Shown one piece after another: positions 18,740 to 30,183 of a stretch of 64,000 nucleotides of DNA. The stretch is taken from assembly GCF_002871005.1 (NCBI RefSeq), contig NZ_PHSN01000016.1:1-64000 (forward strand), in the 5' to 3' direction. The notes beneath the pieces were generated by a model that was given only the letters and a program-made list of their open reading frames with translations, searched no databases and was not told where the DNA came from. The position numbers were made by a program, and so were the translations under genes. The stretch's first letter is position 1; each line of letters opens with the position of its first letter. Source of the stretch: Acidimangrovimonas sediminis. GTDB lineage: Bacteria; Pseudomonadota; Alphaproteobacteria; Rhodobacterales; Rhodobacteraceae.

Positions 18740-19768
18740 ATGACCGAGACCATGCAACGCATCGTTCTGGCCAGCCGGCCGGACGCGAAACCCGAACCCG
18801 CGAACTTCCGCCTCGAAGAGGTGCCGATGCCGATCCCCGGCGAGGGAGAATTCCTCGCCCGCACGATCTGGCTCTCGCTCGACCCCTACATGCGCGGCCG
18901 GATGTCGGCAGCCAAGAGCTACGCCAAGCCGGTCGAGATCGGCGAGACGATGACGGCGCAGGTGGTGGCCGAGGTGGTCGCATCGCACCACCCCGACTAC
19001 GCGCCCGGCGACATCGTGATCGCGCCCTTCGGCTGGGCCTCGCACGGCATCTCCGACGGCACGATGATCGAGAAGATCGACGGCGACGCCGCCCCGCTCT
19101 CGGCCTATCTCGGCGTGCTCGGCATGCCCGGCACGACCGCCTGGGTGGGGCTGAACGACATCGCCGCGGCACAGCCGGGCGAGACGATCGTCGTCTCCGC
19201 CGCCACCGGCGCGGTCGGCTCGCTGGTCGGCCAGCTTGCCAAGCTCAAGGGCATGCGCGTGATCGGCGTCGCCGGCGGGGCCGAGAAATGCGCCTACGCG
19301 GTCGAGGAACTGGGCTTCGACACCTGCCTCGACCACCGCGCGCTCGACAAGGCCGAACTGACCGAGGCGATCGCCAAGGCCGCGCCCGACGGCGTGCATG
19401 TCTATTTCGAGAATGTCGGCGGCAAGACGCTGGAGGCCACGCTGCCGAACATGCGCGACTTCGGCCGGATCGCGATCTGCGGCATGATCGCCTGGTACTC
19501 GGGCGCCGATAATCCCGCCCCCGCCCCGGTCGTCTGGGGCGCCATACTGCGCCAGAAACTGCGCGTGCAGGGCTTCATCGTCTTCGATCACTGGAACCGC
19601 CGCCCGGCCTTCCTCGAAGAGGTCGCGCCGCTGGTGAAGGCCGGCAAGATCACCTTCCGCGAGACGGTGGAAGACGGCCTCCAAAACGCCCCCGCCGCCT
19701 TCCTGCGCCTGCTCGAAGGCGGGAATTTCGGCAAGCAACTGGTGCGGGTCGGCGCAGACCCGGCCTAG
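18740..19768 (+). CDS. NADP-dependent oxidoreductase, zinc-independent MDR (CurA/leukotriene B4 dehydrogenase-like)
   Basis: A 342-residue member of the medium-chain reductases that reduce activated C=C bonds of enones and quinones. The N-terminal [11 protein letters not shown] is diagnostic of the CurA/PTGR group. The cofactor loop [15 protein letters not shown] (about 155-169) and [13 protein letters not shown] follow. Zinc-ligand cysteines are absent. The ribosome site GAGGGAGACGAG is just upstream. It stands in its own unit, convergent with hemC across a palindromic element. Confidence 0.9.
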   Translation: MTETMQRIVLASRPDAKPEPANFRLEEVPMPIPGEGEFLARTIWLSLDPYMRGRMSAAKSYAKPVEIGETMTAQVVAEVVASHHPDYAPGDIVIAPFGWASHGISDGTMIEKIDGDAAPLSAYLGVLGMPGTTAWVGLNDIAAAQPGETIVVSAATGAVGSLVGQLAKLKGMRVIGVAGGAEKCAYAVEELGFDTCLDHRALDKAELTEAIAKAAPDGVHVYFENVGGKTLEATLPNMRDFGRIAICGMIAWYSGADNPAPAPVVWGAILRQKLRVQGFIVFDHWNRRPAFLEEVAPLVKAGKITFRETVEDGLQNAPAAFLRLLEGGNFGKQLVRVGADPA

Positions 19769-19783
19769 GTGCGAACGGACAGG

Positions 19784-19905
19784 CCGGGGGTTTCACACCC
19801 CCGGACCCCCGTGGGATATTTTCGCTCAGAAGAAAGGCCGTAACGCCTCTGATCTTCTTCTGAGCGGAAAGTATCCCGGGGGGTCACAGGGGGGCAGCGC
19901 CCCCC
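19784..19905. repeat. Dispersed palindromic element, full-length copy
   Basis: The outer parts are C/G-run hairpins. The inner arms GGGATATTTTCGCTCAGAAG (19813 on) and CTTCTGAGCGGAAAGTATCC (ending 19876) are inverted repeats around about 20 bp. It lies between the convergent oxidoreductase gene (stop 19768) and hemC (stop 19941). The transcript would fold into one long hairpin in either direction, so bidirectional termination is plausible. Confidence 0.8.
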
Positions 19906-19940
19906 TCGAAGGAAACGTCTTGCGCGCCCTGGCGCGCGCC

Positions 19941-20900
19941 TCAGGATCGCCAGTCGAAGAAACCCTTCGGCGCCTGATCCAGAAGCTCGCGGGCAAGGTC
20001 GGTTCCCATGATGGCCGCTTCGGAGACCGGGCCGCGGCGCGCGCCCGCGATGACCTCGGAGCCGTCCGGTCGCAGGATCTCGCCGCGGAGCCAGAGTTCC
20101 GTGCCTTTCAGGAGCGCGAGCCCCGCGATCGGTGTCTCGCAGGAGCCGTCGAGTGTGGCGAGGAAGGCGCGTTCGGCCGCGAGGCGTTCGGCCGTGGGGA
20201 TGTCGTGGATCGCGGCGACGAGGTCGGCGGTCGCGGTGTCCTCCGTGCGCCGTTCGATCCCGATCGCGCCCTGGGCGACGGCGGGGAGCATCTCCTCCGG
20301 CGCGATCGCGGAGCGGGCGACGGAGGCGAGGTCGAGGCGGTTCAGCCCCGCCATCGCGAGAAAGGTCGCTCTGGCCACGCCCTCGTCGAGCTTGCGCATC
20401 CGGGTCTGCACGTTGCCGCGGAATTCCACCAGCTTCAGGTCGGGTCGGCGCGCGGCGAGCTGCGCCCGGCGGCGCAGGCTGGACGATCCCACCACCGCGC
20501 CCTCGGGCAGCTCGGCGATCCCGGCCGCGGAGGGCGAGACGAAGGCGTCGCGCGGATCCTCACGCGGCAGCAGGCCGTCGAGGACGAGGCCCGGCGGCTG
20601 CTCCGTCGGCATGTCCTTCATCGAATGCACCGCGATGTCGATCCGGCCCGAGGTCAGCGCCTCCTCGATCTCCTTGGTGAAGAGCCCCTTGTTGCCGATT
20701 TCCTTCAGCGCGCGGTCGGCCGCGATCATCGCGCGGTCGTCTCCGGTTGTGTGGATGACCACGACCTCGAACGCCTCGGACGGCAGATCGTGCGCCGCCA
20801 TCAGTCGGTCGCGCGTCTCGTGGGCCTGTGCCAGCGCCAGCGGCGAGCCGCGGGTGCCGATACGGAGGGGCTTTGCGGGGGTCGGGAATGCACGGGTCAT
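19941..20900 (-). CDS. hemC: Hydroxymethylbilane synthase (porphobilinogen deaminase)
   Basis: HemC condenses four porphobilinogens into hydroxymethylbilane in tetrapyrrole synthesis (heme, and bacteriochlorophyll where present). The 319-residue product has [14 protein letters not shown] at the start, [11 protein letters not shown], the [11 protein letters not shown] segment, [12 protein letters not shown], and the cofactor cysteine in [10 protein letters not shown] (about 250) that carries the dipyrromethane. An AGAGGAAGG ribosome site precedes the ATG at 20900. It is divergent from hemE, two steps later in the same pathway, with 123 bp between starts. Confidence 0.97.
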   Translation of the reverse strand: MTRAFPTPAKPLRIGTRGSPLALAQAHETRDRLMAAHDLPSEAFEVVVIHTTGDDRAMIAADRALKEIGNKGLFTKEIEEALTSGRIDIAVHSMKDMPTEQPPGLVLDGLLPREDPRDAFVSPSAAGIAELPEGAVVGSSSLRRRAQLAARRPDLKLVEFRGNVQTRMRKLDEGVARATFLAMAGLNRLDLASVARSAIAPEEMLPAVAQGAIGIERRTEDTATADLVAAIHDIPTAERLAAERAFLATLDGSCETPIAGLALLKGTELWLRGEILRPDGSEVIAGARRGPVSEAAIMGTDLARELLDQAPKGFFDWRS

Positions 20901-20966
20901 GCCTTCCTCTACCCCCGGCCAAACGGCCTGACAATGGCCTCGGGGATGGGGCCTGCGACGGCCTGC

Positions 20967-20997
20967 GCCTTGACACCGCGCGCCGGAGCGTCAAGGC
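20967..20997. promoter_or_regulatory. Inverted repeat holding divergent -35-like boxes between hemC and hemE
   Basis: GCCTTGAC (20967-20974) and GTCAAGGC (20990-20997) are a perfect 8-bp inverted repeat 15 bp apart. Each arm contains TTGAC: TTGACA on the plus strand (20970-20975) toward hemE and TTGACG on the minus strand (20994-20989) toward hemC. The -10 boxes are not recognisable. The arrangement suggests overlapping divergent promoters or an operator for coordinated control. Confidence 0.45.
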
Positions 20998-21023
20998 AGG
21001 GCCGCGCGGTATCGGAGGCGGTG

Positions 21024-22061
21024 ATGACGGCAAGCAAGGACAAGACCCTTCTCAGGGCGCTGGCGGGCGAGACCCAGGCGGTGCCGCCGGTCTGGCTCAT
21101 GCGGCAGGCCGGGCGCTACCTGCCGGAGTATCGCGCCACGCGGGCGAAGGCGGGCGATTTCCTGTCTCTTTGCTACAACCCCGAGCTTGCCGCCGAGGTC
21201 ACGCTGCAGCCGATCCGCCGCTACGGCTTCGACGCGGCGATCCTGTTTGCCGATATCCTTCTGCTGCCGCAGGCCCTCGGGGCCGACCTGTGGTTCGTCA
21301 CCGGCGAAGGGCCGCGGCTGTCGACCCTCACCGATGCGGCGGGTCTCCGGGCGCTGAAGGGGCGCGACGACATCCACGAGACGCTGGCGCCGATCTACGA
21401 GACCGTCGGGATCCTTGCGCGGGAACTGCCGCGCGAGACCACACTGATCGGCTTTGCCGGCGCGCCCTGGACGGTGGCCACCTACATGATCGCGGGCCGC
21501 GGGACCAAGGACCAGGGGCCGGCGCATGCGCTCAAGGATACGGACCGGGCAACCTTTGCCGCGCTGATCGACCTGCTGACCGAGGCGACGGTGGAATACC
21601 TCTCGAAGCAGGTCGAGGCCGGGGCCGAGGTGGTCAAGCTCTTCGACAGCTGGGCCGGCAGCCTGAAGGGGCAGGATTTCGACGATTTCTGCCTCGAGCC
21701 CGCAAAACGGATCATCGCCGCCCTCAAGGCCCGCCACCCCGGCCTGCCGGTGATCGCCTTCCCGCGTGAGGCGGGGGAGCGGTATGTCGGCTTCGCCCGC
21801 GCCACGGGGGCCGATTGCGTGGCGCTGGACAATTCGGTCGAGGCCGGATGGGCGGCGGAAAAGGTCCAGGTGGACGGCTGCGTGCAGGGCAACCTCGATC
21901 CGAAGCTGATGGTCACCGGCGGCGAGGCCCTCGCCCGGGAGACTCGGCGGATCCGAGATGCCTTTTCCAAGGGGCCGCACATCTTCAACCTCGGCCATGG
22001 CATCACCCCGGACGCCGACCCCGAGAATGTGCATGTCATGCTTCAGGCGCTCCGGGGCTGA
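21024..22061 (+). CDS. hemE: Uroporphyrinogen decarboxylase
   Basis: HemE decarboxylates the four acetate side chains of uroporphyrinogen III to give coproporphyrinogen III in the cytoplasm. The 345-residue product has the signature [17 protein letters not shown] near the N terminus, the Asp in [12 protein letters not shown], and the second family signature [14 protein letters not shown] (about 145-158). [15 protein letters not shown] is near the C terminus. The start at 21024 has GGAGG 5 bases upstream and gives the normal family length. hemC is divergent. Confidence 0.97.
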   Translation: MTASKDKTLLRALAGETQAVPPVWLMRQAGRYLPEYRATRAKAGDFLSLCYNPELAAEVTLQPIRRYGFDAAILFADILLLPQALGADLWFVTGEGPRLSTLTDAAGLRALKGRDDIHETLAPIYETVGILARELPRETTLIGFAGAPWTVATYMIAGRGTKDQGPAHALKDTDRATFAALIDLLTEATVEYLSKQVEAGAEVVKLFDSWAGSLKGQDFDDFCLEPAKRIIAALKARHPGLPVIAFPREAGERYVGFARATGADCVALDNSVEAGWAAEKVQVDGCVQGNLDPKLMVTGGEALARETRRIRDAFSKGPHIFNLGHGITPDADPENVHVMLQALRG

Positions 22062-22087
22062 GGCCGCGCGGAACCCGGTGCAGGTTT

Positions 22088-22141
22088 GCGTATTTCGGGA
22101 ACAATGAAGGACAAGTTCCTTTCATTGTTCCGCAAATACGC
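22088..22141. repeat. Long inverted repeat built from a dispersed 21-base motif
   Basis: Left arm GCGTATTT-CG-GGAACAATGAA, right arm its reverse complement (TTCATTGTTCC-GC-AAATACGC) with one 2-bp mismatch; inner GGA/TCC extend the stem around a 5-base loop. It begins 26 bp after the hemE stop. Single half-copies of the motif occur at 50952-50974 and 63848-63869. As RNA it would form a stem of about 22 bp, usable as a terminator or processing site. Confidence 0.75.
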
Positions 22142-22287
22142 GTCTCGGCCGACAGGCACCCCGCGCGCGGTCAGGCGGGCAGCACAACGCCCGACGGAGC
22201 GGCCCCGACGGAGCGGCATCGCGCAGAAAACCCGCAGTCGCATGAATTTTCAGCGCGTTTCAGACTTTCCTTTTCTCCTTCGGTCAG

Positions 22288-22293
22288 TATAGT
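22288..22293 (+). promoter_or_regulatory. -10-like box upstream of the leu leader peptide
   Basis: TATAGT ends 8 bases before the leader ATG at 22302. A transcript from it would start at or within a base or two of that ATG, giving a leaderless mRNA, consistent with the lack of a Shine-Dalgarno sequence. The -35 region (about CTTTCC, 22265-22270) is weak. Confidence 0.45.
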
Positions 22294-22301
22294 GCGACGC
22301 C

Positions 22302-22403
22302 ATGACACGGGATTTTCATATCGCATCGCAGACGGGGGCCACCGGCGCCTTTCCGTTGCGCGCGCTGTCCCGCGGGATTCTGCTTCTCCTTAGCCGCCTC
22401 TGA
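22302..22403 (+). CDS. leuL: Leucine-rich leader peptide of leuA (attenuator peptide)
   Basis: A 33-codon reading frame, ATG to TGA, ending ...FPLRALSRGILLLLSRL. Seven of its last 15 codons are leucine, including four in a row (CTG CTT CTC CTT at 22380-22391). It sits 81 bp before leuA, the first committed gene of leucine synthesis, and is followed at once by GC-rich inverted repeats. This is the standard layout of a ribosome-mediated leucine attenuator: scarce charged tRNA-Leu stalls the ribosome on the Leu run and changes downstream RNA folding. No Shine-Dalgarno sequence precedes it; with TATAGT at 22288 the mRNA may begin at the ATG, as known for the trp leader of Sinorhizobium. The peptide itself need have no function. 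Confidence 0.75.
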   Translation: MTRDFHIASQTGATGAFPLRALSRGILLLLSRL

Positions 22404-22448
22404 GCGTGCCCGTTCACCGGCGCGCCGCTCAGGGGTGACCAGCGCCGG
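22401..22448 (+). promoter_or_regulatory. Candidate leuA attenuator stems
   Basis: TGAGCG (22401-22406, including the leader stop codon) can pair with CGCTCA (22426-22431). TCACC (22414-22418) can pair with GGTGA (22434-22438), and CCGGCGC (22417-22423) with GCGCCGG (22442-22448). The first is incompatible with the others, as expected for alternative attenuator structures. There is no T-run, so control may be by Rho or by access to the leuA start rather than a classic intrinsic terminator. Confidence 0.5.
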
Positions 22449-22484
22449 GATCGCAGACGAGAACCAGACACGAAGAGACCCATC

Positions 22485-24044
<1,560 letters not shown>

Positions 24045-24077
24045 GCGGGACGTGAGGCGGGCGTGAGCCCGCGGTGA

Positions 24078-25328
<1,251 letters not shown>

Positions 25329-25366
25329 CACGCCGCTTGTCGCGGTGTGGGTGAAGTGGGGCAGTC

Positions 25367-26362
25367 GTGGCGAAGGACCGCAACGGTAGCGATGAATTTG
25401 TCCGGCCGATCAGGCGTATCCTGATCGGGTTCCTGGTGTTCATCCTGGTGGCATTGTTCGCGCTCTGGCGCATCGACAGCCCGCGCGTGGAACGCTTTCG
25501 CGCGGCGCTGGTCGACCGGGTCGTGCCGAACTTCAGCTGGGCGCTGGTGCCGGTGACCAGGCTGGCCGGCATGGCGAACAACTTCGAATCCTACACCCGG
25601 ATCTACGAACAGAATCAGGAGCTTCGGCGCGAGCTGCAGCAGATGAAGGCCTGGAAGGAAGCGGCCCTTCAGCTGGAGCAGAAGAACGCCAAGCTGCTGG
25701 ATCTGAACCAGGTGCGGATCGACCCGCAGCTGACCAAGGTGACAGGGCAAGTGCTGGCCGACAGCGGATCTCCTTTCCGGCAGTCGGTGCTTCTGAACGT
25801 GGGCGCCCGCGACGGAATCGTCGACGGCTGGGCGGTGATGGACGGGCTGGGCCTCGTCGGGCGGATCTCGGGCGTGGGGCGGACCACCAGCCGGGTGATC
25901 CTGCTCACCGATTCCAACAGTCGCATCCCGGTGACGATCCAGCCCTCGGGCCAGCATGCGCTCGTGGCGGGCGACAATACCGCCGTGCCGCCGCTGGAAT
26001 TCCTCGAACACCCCGAACTGGTGCGCCCCGGCGACCGGGTGGTCAGCTCCGGCGACGGCGGGATCTTTCCCGCCGGCCTTCTGGTCGGGCAGGTCGTGCA
26101 GGGCGCCGACCACCGGCTGCGGGTGCGGCTGGCCGCCGATTACGAACGTCTCGACTATCTGCGCGTCCTGCGCAGCCATGCCACGCCGAAGGTCAACGAC
26201 CCGGGTAGTCTGATCGCACCGCCCGGCGGGCCGGAGGGCAGCGGCGCAGGCCAGCCCGTCCCGGGCACGGCGGGCGACGACACCAAAGCGCCCAAGCCGG
26301 CCAAGGGCGGCACTTCCGGGGGCGCGTCGGGCGGCAGCTCGGGGAGCAGCGGCAATGGCTGA
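25367..26362 (+). CDS. mreC: Rod-shape-determining protein MreC
   Basis: MreC is a bitopic inner-membrane protein that links MreB to periplasmic PBP2. The 331 residues comprise a short cytoplasmic N terminus, one transmembrane helix (IRRILIGFLVFILVALFALW, about 14-34), a coiled coil (YEQNQELRRELQQMKAWK, about 80-105) and the two beta-barrel domains (VTGQVLADSG...GWAVMDGLGLVGRI). The Gly/Ser/Pro-rich tail after about residue 285 (SGAGQPVPG...GGSSGSSGNG) is low-complexity. The stop overlaps the mreD start by 8 bp. Confidence 0.95.
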   Translation: MAKDRNGSDEFVRPIRRILIGFLVFILVALFALWRIDSPRVERFRAALVDRVVPNFSWALVPVTRLAGMANNFESYTRIYEQNQELRRELQQMKAWKEAALQLEQKNAKLLDLNQVRIDPQLTKVTGQVLADSGSPFRQSVLLNVGARDGIVDGWAVMDGLGLVGRISGVGRTTSRVILLTDSNSRIPVTIQPSGQHALVAGDNTAVPPLEFLEHPELVRPGDRVVSSGDGGIFPAGLLVGQVVQGADHRLRVRLAADYERLDYLRVLRSHATPKVNDPGSLIAPPGGPEGSGAGQPVPGTAGDDTKAPKPAKGGTSGGASGGSSGSSGNG

Positions 26363-26894
26363 GTCGCAGGCCCGGATCCGCTGGGCCTACCGGGGCCTCT
26401 ACGTCGCACTGGCGGGGTTTCTGATCTTCCTGCGCCTCCTGCCGATCGACAGTGCGCCGGTGAAGTGGCCGGGGCCCGACCTCCTGCTGGGCTTCACCTT
26501 CGCCTGGGTGCTGAGACGGCCCGACTACGTTCCTGCCCTGCTGATCGCGATGGTGGTGCTGCTCGAGGATTTCCTGACCATGCGGCCGCCGGGCCTCTGG
26601 GCGGTGATCGTGCTTCTGGGGGCGGAATTCCTTCGCGGGCGCGTCGTGTTCCTTCGTGAGGTGGGATTCCTCGCCGAATGGCTTATGGTGGCGATCGTCA
26701 TGCTTGCCTGCTTCGCCGCCTACCGCTTCGCCTTCGCCGCGGCCTTCCTGCCCTTGCCGGACTTTGCACCGGCCTTCGCCCGGGCGGCCGGAACGGTGCT
26801 GGCCTATCCGTTGGTGGTGGCGCTGACCGCGCTGGCACTGGGGCTGCGCAAGGCGCAGCCGGGAGAAGTCGACAGCCTGGGGAAACGGCTATGA
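26355..26894 (+). CDS. mreD: Rod-shape-determining protein MreD-like
   Basis: A 179-residue polytopic membrane protein with about five or six hydrophobic helices, in the exact mreD position between mreC (8-bp overlap) and mrdA (4-bp ATGA overlap). MreD sequences diverge strongly, so the name rests on topology, size and synteny more than on motifs. It is expected to act in the elongasome with MreC and RodA-PBP2. Confidence 0.85.
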   Translation: MAESQARIRWAYRGLYVALAGFLIFLRLLPIDSAPVKWPGPDLLLGFTFAWVLRRPDYVPALLIAMVVLLEDFLTMRPPGLWAVIVLLGAEFLRGRVVFLREVGFLAEWLMVAIVMLACFAAYRFAFAAAFLPLPDFAPAFARAAGTVLAYPLVVALTALALGLRKAQPGEVDSLGKRL

Positions 26895-28837
26895 AACGCA
26901 CGCCGCGCGATACCGACGGAAGCCACCGCAAGGTGAGCCGCCGCGCGCTCCTCATGGGGGGGGCGCAGCTGGCCGTGGTGGCAGGCCTTGGCCTGAGGAT
27001 GCGCTACATGCAGGTCGTCGAGTCCGGCAAGTACCGCATGCTGGCAGACGAGAACCGGATCAACATCCGGCTGATCCCGCCGGCGCGCGGGCTGATCTTC
27101 GACCGCAACGGCATCCTGCTGGCCGGGAACGAGCAGAATTATTCTGTTGTGATCGTGCGCGAGGACGCGGGCGACAATGTGCACGACGTCCTTGCCCGCC
27201 TGAAGGACCTGATCCCGATCACCGACGAGGATGTCGAGAACACGATCAAGGAGATGAAGCGGCGCAGCCCCTTCGTGCCGATCACCGTGGCCGACCGGCT
27301 AAGCTGGGAGGACCTGTCGCGCGTCGCGGTGAACGGCCCGGCGCTGCCGGGGATCTCGCCCTCGGTCGGGCTGTCGCGGCACTATCCGCTGGACACCGAC
27401 CTTGCCCATGTCGTGGGCTACGTGGGCCCGGTGTCGGAACGCGACCTGAAATCGCTGGACGACCCCGACCCGGTGCTGCAGATCCCCGATTTCCAGATCG
27501 GCAAGACCGGGGTCGAGCAGAAGCTAGAGGACGACCTGCGCGGCAAGGCCGGAACCAAGCGGATCGAGGTGAACGCCGTCGGCCGCGTGATGCGAGAGCT
27601 TGACCGCGTGCCGCCGGTCACCGGCAGGAACGTGCAGCTGACGATCGACGCGGCGCTGCAGGATTACCTGCACGCGCGGCTGGGGGGAGAGGCCGCCTCG
27701 GCCGTAGTGATGGACGTCACCAACGGCGACCTGCTGGCGATCGGCTCGTCGCCGTCGTTCGACCCGAACCTGTTCGTGCGGGGTATTTCCTACAAGGATT
27801 ACAACGCGCTGATGCACAATGACCACCGGCCGCTGGTGGACAAGTCGGTGGCGGGCACCTACCCGCCCGGATCGACCTTCAAGATCGTCACCGGCTCGGC
27901 CGCGCTGCATGCCGGCAAGCTCAACACCAACGAGACGATCTACTGCCCGGGTTACATCGAACTGGGCAACCGCCGGTTCCATTGCTGGAAACACTCGGGC
28001 CACGGCCACCTGAACCTGCGCGGCGCGCTGGAACAATCCTGCGACGTCTTCTTCTACGAGGTGGCACAGCGCGTCGGCATCGACGCCATGAGCGCGATGG
28101 CCCATGAGCTGGGCGTCGGCGTGCGCCACGACCTGCCGATGTCGGCGATCGCCGAGGGGTTGGCACCGACGAAGGAGTGGAAGCGCCGGGTGCACAAGCA
28201 GGACTGGCTGATCGGCGACACCGTCAACGCGGCCATCGGGCAGGGCTTTGTCCTGGCCTCGCCGCTGCAGCTGGCGGTAATGGCGGCGCGGATGGCCACC
28301 GGCACCGCGCTGCAGCCCCGCCTCGTCCGGTCGGTCGACAGCATCGACCAGCCCCGCACCCCTGCTCCGCCGCTGGGGCTGCACCCCTTCGCGCTGGACG
28401 GCATCCGGTCGGGGCTGTTTTCCGTCGTCAACGGCAGCCACGGCACCGCCCGCACCGCGCGGATCGAGACGGACGGCATGACCATGGCCGGCAAGACCGG
28501 ATCGAGCCAGGTCTGGAGCATCACGGCCGCCGACCGCGCCCGGGGCGTGATCAAGAACGAGGACCTGCCGTGGAACCGCCGCGACCACGGGCTGTTCGTG
28601 GCTTACGCGCCCTATGACAACCCGCGCTACGCCCTGTCGGTGGTGATCGAGCATTCCGGCGGCTCGCACCCCGCCGCGCTGATGGCACGCGACATCATGC
28701 TCCAGACGCTCTATGGCGGCACGCCGCCGCTGACGGCCTATCCAAGCTTTCAGCGCAAGGATATCGAGGCACAGCAGAATTCGCTGCAGCTACGCGACCT
28801 CGCCGCGCCGACGACCCCGGCGCGGGCGCGGACCTGA
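26891..28837 (+). CDS. mrdA: Penicillin-binding protein 2, peptidoglycan DD-transpeptidase
   Basis: PBP2 crosslinks new peptidoglycan during elongation, partnered by RodA. The 648-residue class B PBP has a cytoplasmic N terminus, one membrane helix (RRALLMGGAQLAVVAGLGL, about 17-36), the pedestal domain with RLIPPARGLIFDRNG, and the transpeptidase domain. That domain shows active-site Ser-x-x-Lys as GSTFK (about 326), SxN-box as SCD (about 388) and KTGSSQ (about 534). SCD in place of SxN is usual in PBP2. It starts in the ATGA that ends mreD and is followed 15 bp later by rodA. Confidence 0.96.
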   Translation: MKRTPRDTDGSHRKVSRRALLMGGAQLAVVAGLGLRMRYMQVVESGKYRMLADENRINIRLIPPARGLIFDRNGILLAGNEQNYSVVIVREDAGDNVHDVLARLKDLIPITDEDVENTIKEMKRRSPFVPITVADRLSWEDLSRVAVNGPALPGISPSVGLSRHYPLDTDLAHVVGYVGPVSERDLKSLDDPDPVLQIPDFQIGKTGVEQKLEDDLRGKAGTKRIEVNAVGRVMRELDRVPPVTGRNVQLTIDAALQDYLHARLGGEAASAVVMDVTNGDLLAIGSSPSFDPNLFVRGISYKDYNALMHNDHRPLVDKSVAGTYPPGSTFKIVTGSAALHAGKLNTNETIYCPGYIELGNRRFHCWKHSGHGHLNLRGALEQSCDVFFYEVAQRVGIDAMSAMAHELGVGVRHDLPMSAIAEGLAPTKEWKRRVHKQDWLIGDTVNAAIGQGFVLASPLQLAVMAARMATGTALQPRLVRSVDSIDQPRTPAPPLGLHPFALDGIRSGLFSVVNGSHGTARTARIETDGMTMAGKTGSSQVWSITAADRARGVIKNEDLPWNRRDHGLFVAYAPYDNPRYALSVVIEHSGGSHPAALMARDIMLQTLYGGTPPLTAYPSFQRKDIEAQQNSLQLRDLAAPTTPARART

Positions 28838-28852
28838 CGGAGGCGCGGGGCG

Positions 28853-29998
28853 ATGAGCTATCTCGAGTATTCGGTCAAGACGATCCCCTCCGGCCTGAAG
28901 AAGGTGCTCTACGTCAACTGGGCACTCGTCATCCTTCTGAGCGCGGTCTGCGGTGTGGGCTTTCTCATGCTCTACTCGGTCGCCGGGGGCTCGATGCAGC
29001 CCTGGGCCGAACCGCAGGTGGAACGCTTCGCGCTGGGGCTGGTGGTGATGTTCGGCATCGCCTTCACCCCGATCTGGTTCTGGCGCAACATGGCGGGGGT
29101 GGCCTATCTCGGCTCGCTCGGGCTGCTGCTGCTGGTAGAGCTGATCGGCACCGTCGGCATGGGCGCGCAACGCTGGATCGACATCGGCTTCATGCGGTTG
29201 CAGCCGTCGGAGGTGATGAAGATCTCGCTGGTGATGCTGCTGGCGGCCTATTACGACTGGCTGCCGCCCAAGAAGGTCTCGCGGCCGTTCTGGGTGCTCG
29301 TGCCGGTGGTTCTCATCCTTGTCCCGACCGCACTGGTGCTCAAGCAGCCCGACCTCGGCACGGCGATTCTGCTGCTTCTGGGCGGCGGGGTGGTGATGTT
29401 CGTGGCCGGCGTCTCGATCTGGTATTTCGTGGTCGTCGCGGGCATGGGGGCGGGCCTTGTCACGCTGGTGATGATGTCGCGCGGCAAGCCGTGGCAGCTT
29501 CTGAAGGACTACCAGTTCAAGCGCATCGACATCTTCCTCGATCCCGGGTCGGACCCGCTGGGCGCGGGCTATCACATCACCCAGGCCAAGATCGCGCTGG
29601 GATCTGGCGGCTGGACCGGGCGCGGCTACCTCCAGGGCACCCAGTCGCGGCTGAATTTCCTGCCCGAGAAGCACACCGATTTCATCTTCACCACGCTGGG
29701 CGAGGAATTCGGCTTTCTCGGGGCCTTCTCGCTTCTGGTGCTTTACGTGCTGGTGGTGGCGTTCTGCGTCTCGGCCGCGATGCAGACCAAAGACCGGTTC
29801 TCGCAGCTGCTGATCCTGGGCGTGGCGGCGACGTTCTTCTTCTACTTCGCGGTCAACATGGCGATGGTGATGGGGCTGGCGCCGGTGGTGGGGGTACCGC
29901 TGCCGCTGGTGTCCTACGGCGGGTCGGCGATGCTGGTGCTGCTGGCGGCCTTCGGACTGGTGCAGAGCGCGCATATCCACAAGCCGCGCGGTCGTTAG
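28853..29998 (+). CDS. mrdB: Peptidoglycan glycosyltransferase RodA (SEDS family)
   Basis: RodA polymerises lipid II in the elongasome with PBP2. The 381 residues contain about ten transmembrane helices. Family signatures are WIDIGFMRLQPSEVMKISLV, VLKQPDLGTAILLL with the SEDS catalytic Asp region, LPEKHTDFIFTTLGEEFGF, and the C-terminal VGVPLPLVSYGGSAML. It is the last gene of the mre/mrd operon. The C terminus (IHKPRGR) is followed by a dispersed repeat before the next gene. Confidence 0.96.
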   Translation: MSYLEYSVKTIPSGLKKVLYVNWALVILLSAVCGVGFLMLYSVAGGSMQPWAEPQVERFALGLVVMFGIAFTPIWFWRNMAGVAYLGSLGLLLLVELIGTVGMGAQRWIDIGFMRLQPSEVMKISLVMLLAAYYDWLPPKKVSRPFWVLVPVVLILVPTALVLKQPDLGTAILLLLGGGVVMFVAGVSIWYFVVVAGMGAGLVTLVMMSRGKPWQLLKDYQFKRIDIFLDPGSDPLGAGYHITQAKIALGSGGWTGRGYLQGTQSRLNFLPEKHTDFIFTTLGEEFGFLGAFSLLVLYVLVVAFCVSAAMQTKDRFSQLLILGVAATFFFYFAVNMAMVMGLAPVVGVPLPLVSYGGSAMLVLLAAFGLVQSAHIHKPRGR

Positions 29999-30120
29999 GC
30001 CATGCGCGGGACGGATGCGGACGGTCGGGTGCCTCCGGGACTCTGCCGTCTGCGTTGGGGCAAGCCCCGGCGCACCCCCCGTTCGTAAGGGGGACACATC
30101 CGCGCAAACACCTTTCTTGC

Positions 30121-30170
30121 GGGGGTTTCACACCCCCGCACCCCCGTGGGATATTTCCGCTCAGAAGAAG
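30121..30170. repeat. Dispersed palindromic element, half copy
   Basis: A GGGGGTTTCACACCCCC hairpin followed by GTGGGATATTTCCGCTCAGA. It matches the left half of the full element at 19784-19905. It lies between mrdB (stop 29998) and the hydroxyacid dehydrogenase gene, ending 13 bp before that start, so part of it forms the 5' leader. The rest of the 185-bp gap shows no gene. Confidence 0.75.
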
Positions 30171-30183
30171 AGAGGAATAGCAG

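Noticed and set aside
28790-30097. A 435-codon minus-strand frame across mrdB
   Set aside because: It is the shadow of the RodA gene, with low-complexity His/Arg/Gln-rich sequence.
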